Of a stretch of 64,000 bases of DNA, positions 58,800 through 64,000 are shown piece after piece. Each line of letters starts with the position of its first letter. Within the stretch, counting starts at the first letter, position 1. The translations under genes were made by a program, and so were the position numbers. The notes beneath the pieces were generated by a model. That model ran no database searches. It saw only the letters and a list, made by a program, of their open reading frames with translations, and was not told where the DNA came from. Source of the DNA: Devosia sp. Root436 (GTDB lineage Bacteria > Pseudomonadota > Alphaproteobacteria > Rhizobiales > Devosiaceae); NCBI RefSeq assembly GCF_001426345.1, contig NZ_LMEM01000009.1:636540-700539 (forward strand), written 5' to 3'.

Positions 58800-58836
58800 C
58801 AAAGCCCGCCGGGGAAACTCGGCGGGCTTTGTGTTT
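58800..58836 (+). terminator. intrinsic terminator after sciP
   Basis: Arms AAAGCCCGCC (58801-58810) and GGCGGGCTTT (58821-58830) with GTGTTT downstream. It ends the sciP transcript and is symmetrical enough to end the converging glutathione transferase as well. A second hairpin of ATCGCTCCA/TGGAGCGAT lies at about 58724-58745. Confidence 0.75.
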
Positions 58837-58861
58837 CTACCCTGGGGAGAAGGGAACAGGC

Positions 58862-59479
58862 CTACGGCGTCTCCGGCGCCATCCACCGGGCGCCCGCCTC
58901 GCGGCTCATCAGCCGCTCATAATACTCCGCCACCGCCGGCAATTCCTTCTTCTCCAACGGGATCGCCATCCATCGATGCACCGACAGGCCCAGCGCGATA
59001 TCGGCGATGGAAAAGCCCGCCCCGATATAGCCCGTGCTGGCGCCCACCAGCGCCGCTTCGAGGATGTCCATCTTGGCCGTCCACCGGCTCATCGAATCCG
59101 CCACCCGGTCCGCATCGTCATAGCCCGGCGTCTTGCGGATCAGCGCATTGACGGCATAGCCCCAGGGCGGATTGAGTTCGCTTGCCTGCCAGCCCAGCCA
59201 TTGCAGCGCCAGTGCCCGCAATTCGAGTTGGTCGGGCAACAGCCCGCCTTCGCGCTCAGCCAGGTAGACCAGGATGGCGTTGCTTTCCCACAGCACGAAG
59301 TCGCCCTCGATCAGCACCGGCACCTGCTTGTTGGGGTTGAGGGCAATGAATTCGGGCACGTCGGGATCGCGCAACGGCAGGCCCCAATCCTCGCGCTCAT
59401 AGCCGAGGCCCAGTTCATCGAGCGCCCACAGCACCTTGCGCACATTGATCGAGGTCACCCGCCCCAACACCTTCAGCAT
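58862..59479 (-). CDS. glutathione S-transferase family protein
   Basis: A 205-residue protein. The N-terminal thioredoxin-like half has GRVTSINVRKVLWALDELG, the cis-Pro in NKQVPVLIEG and the glutathione-binding ESNAI motif (LWESNAILVYLAER). The C-terminal helical domain is typical (FSIADIALGLSVHRW). It may conjugate electrophiles or act on peroxides; the substrate is unknown. It interrupts the flagellar cluster in the opposite orientation. Confidence 0.9.
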   Translation of the reverse strand: MLKVLGRVTSINVRKVLWALDELGLGYEREDWGLPLRDPDVPEFIALNPNKQVPVLIEGDFVLWESNAILVYLAEREGGLLPDQLELRALALQWLGWQASELNPPWGYAVNALIRKTPGYDDADRVADSMSRWTAKMDILEAALVGASTGYIGAGFSIADIALGLSVHRWMAIPLEKKELPAVAEYYERLMSREAGARWMAPETP

Positions 59480-59543
59480 CGATTCATCCTTCCTTTACCC
59501 AGCCCGGCACTTTCTGCCGGAATTTGCAAACTGCGACCAGCGG

Positions 59544-59558
59544 TTAAGACAATCTTTA
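59544..59558 (+). promoter_or_regulatory. CtrA-like site upstream of fliF
   Basis: TTAAGACAATCTTTA (59544-59558) matches TTAA-N7-TTAA with one difference. It lies about 80-90 bp before the fliF start, the common position for CtrA control of class II flagellar genes. Confidence 0.5.
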
Positions 59559-59636
59559 CCATCCGCTAGGTAATTTTTGCCCAGCGGCCTCCACGCGCGT
59601 TGCGTCGGCATGGTCACCCCTCATTCGAGTGCCGGC

Positions 59637-61268
59637 GTGGATAGCTTTACTCAGTTGATCAACCGCATAGGCCTGCCGCGTCTGGCAGCAATGGCGGTCG
59701 TCGCCATGCTCATGCTCGGCTTCTTCGGCTTCCTCATCATGCGGGCGCAGGCCCCGAATCTGTCGCCGCTCTATACCGGTCTCAGCCTCGAAGACTCTTC
59801 GGCAATTGTGACCGAACTGCAGACGCTCAACATTCCCTATGAACTGCGCGGCGATGGCGACACCATTCTCATCCCGCGCGACCAGATCACCACCACCCGC
59901 ATGACGCTGGCCGGCTCCGGCCTGCCGCAGCGCGGCCAGGTCGGTTATGAAATTTTCGACGAGCAGTCGACGCTGGGCGCCACCAGCTTCGTGCAGAATC
60001 TCAACAATGTGCGTGCGCTCGAGGGCGAACTTGCCCGCACCATCGCCTCGCTGACCCGCATCAAGTCGGCGCGTGTCCATCTGGTGCTGCCCGAGCGCGA
60101 ACTGTTCCGGCGCGAACGGACCGATCCATCCGCCTCTATCGTGCTGGCGGTACGCGGCGAACTCGCCAGTGGCGAAATCCGGGCCATCCAGCATCTGGTG
60201 GCTTCGGCCATCGAAGGCCTGACGCCCACCCGCGTCTCCATTGTCGATGACCAGGGCAATCTGCTGGCGTCCGGCACGGGCGACGACGCCGAGGGCGCAC
60301 TGGCCGGCGATGCCGCCGAGCGCACCCTGAGCTTCGAAAACCGCCTGCGCACCCGCGTCGAGGACATGCTGGCCAATGTGGTCGGCGCCGGACGGGCCCG
60401 CGTCGAGGTCAGCGCCGAGATCGACTTCAACCGCTCGACCACCACCCAGGAAACCTTCGACCCCGAAAGCCAGGTCGTGCGCTCCAGCCAGATTCGCGAG
60501 ACCGAGAACCTGTCGGCCGGCGCCAATGGCCAGGTGACCGTAGCCAACGAGCTGCCCGGCGCCAGCCAGAACAACGGCGCCGCCGGACCTACCGAACAGG
60601 GCACGTCCAGCGAGGAAGTCACCAATTACGAGATTTCCAAGACCACCCAGACCGCAGTCACCGAAGCTGGCGCCATCAAGCGCCTGTCGGTCGCCGTCGT
60701 GGTCGACGGGGTCTATGCCGCCGACCCCAATGGCGACCCGGTCTATGCGCCGCGCAGCGCTGGCGAGATCGCCCAGCTCCTGACGCTGGTGCGTTCGGCC
60801 GTCGGCTATTCGGAGACGCGCGGCGACAGCGTTGAAGTCGTCAACATGCAGTTTGCCGAGCGGCCCGAACTCGCCGTGCCGGGCACTGACGGCAATGGCG
60901 GCCTGCTCGATTTCACCCGCGACGACCTGATGAACGGTGCCGAAATGGCCGTAACCCTGCTCATCGCGCTGGCCCTGGTCTTCTTCGTCATGCGCCCGTT
61001 GCTCAAGAAGGTGCTGACGCCCGAGACCCAGGCACTGGCTCTGCCGTCCGGGGCCGAGCTTGGCCACCACGGCGTACTCAGCGCCGATGGACAGATCATC
61101 GCCGACGAGGAGGAAGAACCGCGCGACAAGACGCCCGCCTGGGTCGCCAGCGCCAAATCCATGGGCGAGACCCAGCTTCAAACCCTCAAGACTGTCGGTA
61201 CCCTTGTCGAAGAAAATCCCAAGCAGGCCGCGCTGATCGTGCGCGACTGGCTGGGTAGCGCAGCGTAA
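59637..61268 (+). CDS. fliF: flagellar MS-ring protein FliF
   Basis: A protein of 543 residues if GTG 59637 (reading [13 protein letters not shown]) is used; ATG 59610 is an alternative. N-terminal transmembrane helix [19 protein letters not shown], YscJ/FliF ring-building domain ([20 protein letters not shown], then [20 protein letters not shown]), second periplasmic part, and a C-terminal helix [18 protein letters not shown] before the FliG-binding tail. It forms the inner-membrane base of the flagellum. It starts the operon fliF-fliG-fliH-fliN-flbD. Confidence 0.95.
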   Translation: MDSFTQLINRIGLPRLAAMAVVAMLMLGFFGFLIMRAQAPNLSPLYTGLSLEDSSAIVTELQTLNIPYELRGDGDTILIPRDQITTTRMTLAGSGLPQRGQVGYEIFDEQSTLGATSFVQNLNNVRALEGELARTIASLTRIKSARVHLVLPERELFRRERTDPSASIVLAVRGELASGEIRAIQHLVASAIEGLTPTRVSIVDDQGNLLASGTGDDAEGALAGDAAERTLSFENRLRTRVEDMLANVVGAGRARVEVSAEIDFNRSTTTQETFDPESQVVRSSQIRETENLSAGANGQVTVANELPGASQNNGAAGPTEQGTSSEEVTNYEISKTTQTAVTEAGAIKRLSVAVVVDGVYAADPNGDPVYAPRSAGEIAQLLTLVRSAVGYSETRGDSVEVVNMQFAERPELAVPGTDGNGGLLDFTRDDLMNGAEMAVTLLIALALVFFVMRPLLKKVLTPETQALALPSGAELGHHGVLSADGQIIADEEEEPRDKTPAWVASAKSMGETQLQTLKTVGTLVEENPKQAALIVRDWLGSAA

Positions 61269-61273
61269 CCGCC

Positions 61274-62362
61274 ATGGCCCTTGTTTCCCAATCCTCCGAT
61301 ACGCCCGACCTGCCGACCACGGTCGCCGCCGGCAAGCAGCTCGTCGTCGGCGACGCCGCCAGCCAGCGTGTGCTCAAGGGCGACGAAAAGGCCGCCGCTT
61401 TGCTGCTGGCACTCGGTCCCGATTATGGGCGGCCGATCTTCGACGAACTCGACGAACTCGAAGTGAAACAGCTCAGCCGCGCCATGGTGCGGCTCGGGCC
61501 GATCACCCAGGAAATGCTCGACGATCTGATGATCGAATTCGTCACCACCATCTCGTCCAACGGGTCGCTGTCGGGCAACACCGACTCCACCGAACGCCTG
61601 CTGCTCAGCTTCCTTTCGGCCGACAAGGTCGACGCCATCATGGAAGAAATCCGTGGTCCTGCCGGCCGCAACATGTGGGAGAAGCTCTCCAACGTGCAGG
61701 CCGACGTGCTCGCGGCCTATCTCAAGAACGAATATCCCCAGACCATTGCCGTGGTGCTCTCCAAGATCGCCACCGATCACGCCTCCAGGGTTCTGGCCGT
61801 GCTGCCCGAGGAACTGGCCATGGATGTGGTGCAGCGCATGCTCGGGCTCGACCCGGTGCAGAAGGAAATCCTCGAAAAGATCGAGACCACCCTGCGCACC
61901 GAATTCATGTCGACGCTGAACCACTCCAAGCGCCGCGACAGCCACGAGCAGATGGCCGAAATTTTCAACAGCTTCGACCGCCAGACAGAAGCCCGCTTCA
62001 TCACCACGCTTGAGGAACACAGTCGCGACGATGCCGAGCGCATCAAGTCGCTCATGTTCACCTTCGAGGACCTGGCCAAGCTCGAATCCTCGGCCATTCA
62101 GACCCTGCTCGCCAAGATGGACAAGAAGGAGCTGGCCATGGCGCTCAAGGGCGCCAACGAGCAGGTCAAGGAAACCTTCTTCAAGAACATGTCGGGCCGC
62201 ACCGCCAAGCTGCTCAGGGACGACATGGAAGTCATGGGTCCGGTGCGCCTCAAGGACGTCGACGAGGCGCAGGGCCGCATGGTCTCGACCGCCAAGGATC
62301 TCGCCGCCAAGGGCGAAATCCTGATCATGAAGTCCAAGGCCGACGATCAGATGGTGGCGTAA
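61274..62362 (+). CDS. fliG: flagellar motor switch protein FliG
   Basis: A 362-residue rotor protein with N-terminal ARM-like part ([20 protein letters not shown]), middle domain with [14 protein letters not shown] (EHPQ-like motif) and the C-terminal torque domain ([20 protein letters not shown], then [40 protein letters not shown]). The charged residues that interact with the stator are present. The start is 5 bp behind fliF. Confidence 0.97.
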   Translation: MALVSQSSDTPDLPTTVAAGKQLVVGDAASQRVLKGDEKAAALLLALGPDYGRPIFDELDELEVKQLSRAMVRLGPITQEMLDDLMIEFVTTISSNGSLSGNTDSTERLLLSFLSADKVDAIMEEIRGPAGRNMWEKLSNVQADVLAAYLKNEYPQTIAVVLSKIATDHASRVLAVLPEELAMDVVQRMLGLDPVQKEILEKIETTLRTEFMSTLNHSKRRDSHEQMAEIFNSFDRQTEARFITTLEEHSRDDAERIKSLMFTFEDLAKLESSAIQTLLAKMDKKELAMALKGANEQVKETFFKNMSGRTAKLLRDDMEVMGPVRLKDVDEAQGRMVSTAKDLAAKGEILIMKSKADDQMVA

Positions 62363-62365
62363 CCC

Positions 62366-63022
62366 ATGACCCCGGCCCCCGCCCGCTTCACCTTCGACCT
62401 CGATCTCGGCAAGCGCACCACGCCCACCGTGCCGCCCGAGCCGACCATGCCCGAGCGGCTGGTCGCCGAACTTCTCGCCCAGGCGCGGGAACAGGCCTAT
62501 GCCGAAGGCGTGGCCGCCGGCGAGCGCAATGCCACCTCTGTCGCCGCCCAGACGCTGGCCGCAGCTGCCGGCACCCTCGCCACCCAGAGCGCCGAAATGG
62601 CCGCCGCCCTCGATGACGCCACCACCCGGGCGCAGCGCGAGGCGGTCGAGCTGGCTGCCAGCATTGGCCGCAAGCTGGCGCTGCATCTATTGGCGCGCTA
62701 CCCCACGGTCGAGCTTGATGCGCTCATCGCCGAATGCATGCAGAGCCTCAACGGCGTGCCGCACCTGGTGGTGCGCTGCCATCCCGGCATTGCTGACGCC
62801 ATCCGCGACATTGCCACCGCCCATATGCAGACATCGGGTTTTTCCGGCCGGCTGGTGGTGATGGGCGACCCCGATTTGCGGCTCGGCGACGGCCGACTCG
62901 AATGGGTCGATGGCGGGCTGGTGCGCGATATCGGCGCCATCGCCAAGGATATTGATCTCAAGATTTCGGCCTATCTCGCCGCCCGCAGCGGCCAGGCCAA
63001 GCAACAGGAGAGCGACCAATGA
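62366..63022 (+). CDS. fliH: flagellar export-apparatus regulator FliH-like protein
   Basis: A 218-residue protein, 3 bp behind fliG. The N-terminus is variable, with the repeat-like region LLAQAREQAYAEGVAAGERN, a long helical segment and a C-terminal FliH/SctL fold (GFSGRLVVMGDPDLRLGDGR, then LEWVDGGLVRD). FliH inhibits the FliI ATPase and links it to FliN, which is encoded next. Similarity is low, as usual for FliH; position supports the call. It overlaps fliN by 4 bp. Confidence 0.85.
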   Translation: MTPAPARFTFDLDLGKRTTPTVPPEPTMPERLVAELLAQAREQAYAEGVAAGERNATSVAAQTLAAAAGTLATQSAEMAAALDDATTRAQREAVELAASIGRKLALHLLARYPTVELDALIAECMQSLNGVPHLVVRCHPGIADAIRDIATAHMQTSGFSGRLVVMGDPDLRLGDGRLEWVDGGLVRDIGAIAKDIDLKISAYLAARSGQAKQQESDQ

Positions 63023-63375
63023 GCGCTTCCGAACCCGGCGAAGACGACGACATCACCACCCAGGACAGTATCTCCTTCGAGGAAATGCTGGCGCCCGATC
63101 GTGGGGATGGTCCCGAAGCCCATGTCGAGCGCAACGCCGCCGATCTTGAAGCGGTGTTCGACGTTCCCGTCCGCATCTCGGTGGTGCTCGGCCGCACCAA
63201 GATGCCAGTCAGCGAACTTCTCCGCCTCGATACCGGCACCGTCATCGAGCTCGACCGGCAGGTTGGCGAGGCTGTCGAGATTTTCATCAACGAGCGTCTG
63301 GTCGCCCGCGGCGAAATCGTGCTGGTGGAAAGCAAGCTCGGCGTCACCATGACCGAAATCATCAAACCACAGTAA
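63019..63375 (+). CDS. fliN: flagellar motor switch protein FliN
   Basis: A 118-residue protein with a SpoA (surface presentation of antigens) domain: [20 protein letters not shown], then [20 protein letters not shown] and [20 protein letters not shown]. It forms the distal C-ring and docks FliH. The ATG overlaps the fliH stop. Confidence 0.96.
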   Translation: MSASEPGEDDDITTQDSISFEEMLAPDRGDGPEAHVERNAADLEAVFDVPVRISVVLGRTKMPVSELLRLDTGTVIELDRQVGEAVEIFINERLVARGEIVLVESKLGVTMTEIIKPQ

Positions 63376-63386
63376 GGGAGGCAAGG

Positions 63387-64000
63387 ATGCGTCTGCTCAT
63401 CATCGGAGCCCTCGAGGGCCAGCTCAGCGAAGCCACCAAGATGGCGATGAACGGGGGCGCCAAGGTGGCGCATGCCCCTTCCGTCGAAATCGCGCTGGCC
63501 GCCCTGCGCGCCGGTCGCGGCGCCGACCTGCTGCTGGTCGACGTGGTCATGGACATTGCCGGGCTGATCGCCGGGCTCGAAGCCGAGCGTATCGCCATTC
63601 CGGTGGTCGCCTGCGGCGTCGAGGCCAATGCCGCCGCTGCCGTCAACGCCATCCGCGCCGGGGCCAAGGAATATATCCCGCTGCCCCCCGATGCCGAGCT
63701 GATCGCCGCCGTCATTGCCGCCGTCGCCCGCGACAGCTCCGAATTCCTGTTCCGCGACCCCGCCATGGAACGCGTCGTCCGCATGGCCGACCAGATCGCC
63801 GGCTCGGACGCCTCCATCCTCATCACCGGCGAAAGCGGCACCGGCAAGGAAGTCATCGCCAAATACGTCCACGCCCGGTCCAAGCGCGCCAACAAGCCCT
63901 TCATCTCGGTTAATTGCGCCGCCATTCCCGAGGCCCTGCTCGAATCCGAACTATTCGGCCACGAGAAAGGTGCGTTTACCGGCGCCATCGCCCGCCGCAT
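63387..64000 (+). CDS. flbD: sigma-54-dependent flagellar regulator FlbD (N-terminal part)
   Basis: The first 204 residues are present; the gene runs off the right edge. Start ATG 63387 follows GGGAGG. The receiver-like domain (residues 1-118; [20 protein letters not shown]) lacks a clear acidic phosphoacceptor pocket, as in FlbD. The AAA+ sigma-54 activator domain begins near 125 with Walker [11 protein letters not shown] and the GAFTGA loop ([13 protein letters not shown]). It activates late flagellar genes. Confidence 0.93.
   Translation, partial: MRLLIIGALEGQLSEATKMAMNGGAKVAHAPSVEIALAALRAGRGADLLLVDVVMDIAGLIAGLEAERIAIPVVACGVEANAAAAVNAIRAGAKEYIPLPPDAELIAAVIAAVARDSSEFLFRDPAMERVVRMADQIAGSDASILITGESGTGKEVIAKYVHARSKRANKPFISVNCAAIPEALLESELFGHEKGAFTGAIARR

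Noticed and set aside
59556-62686. two 500-residue minus-strand open frames opposite fliF, fliG and fliH
   Set aside because: Gly/Ala/His-rich antisense frames without homology; the sense genes are certain.
1-64000. CRISPR array
   Set aside because: No regularly spaced 20-40 bp repeats were seen; the repeats found are palindromes, att copies, short operator-like motifs and one tandem duplication.

Overview
The window reads as a chromosomal segment of an alphaproteobacterium of the order Hyphomicrobiales, most like Devosia. The reasons are the flagellar block fliK-flgD-sciP-fliF-fliG-fliH-fliN-flbD, the cell-cycle regulator SciP beside CtrA-type sites, an alphaproteobacterial GTTC-N7-GTTC SOS box, and high GC. 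The genus is inferred from gene order and general similarity only.

Left host arm (1-13135): a PAS-protein fragment; the dabB-dabA inorganic-carbon uptake pair with a divergent LysR regulator; a MarR regulator translationally coupled to a decayed DUF488 gene; a membrane PQQ glucose-type dehydrogenase; a cytochrome b561-molybdopterin fusion protein; and a two-gene unit of an EAL phosphodiesterase plus a stand-alone LOV photoreceptor.

Integrated island (13136-50153, about 37 kb): it is bounded by a 49-bp direct repeat of the 3' part of tRNA-Met(CAU). The intact tRNA is at the right end and a fragment is at the left, next to a tyrosine integrase. Five copies of an octamer CCGTCCTA sit inside the two ends like arm-type integrase sites. 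Inside are a run of uncharacterised genes around a Lon-like AAA+ ATPase, an HNH nuclease divergent from a C5-cytosine methyltransferase, a holin/spanin-like lysis cassette with an in-frame amber codon, a 1375-residue primase-polymerase/helicase fusion, a possible replication initiator, two metallophosphoesterases, and a metal-resistance module with two MerR-type promoters that interrupts an operon. The right third carries HEPN-like, DUF2971 and DUF4238 genes and an SOS-boxed umuDC pair whose UmuD has Cys in place of the catalytic Ser. I found no capsid, terminase, tail or conjugation gene, so it looks like a satellite-like or decayed phage-derived integrative element.

Right host arm (50154-64000): tRNA-Met, a VOC-family dioxygenase, an ECF sigma factor overlapping a von Willebrand domain protein, mnmA, and the flagellar genes, with a glutathione transferase between sciP and fliF. 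The last gene, flbD, runs off the window. Large palindromic intergenic repeats of the kind common in this order lie at 51347-51465 and 54433-54563.
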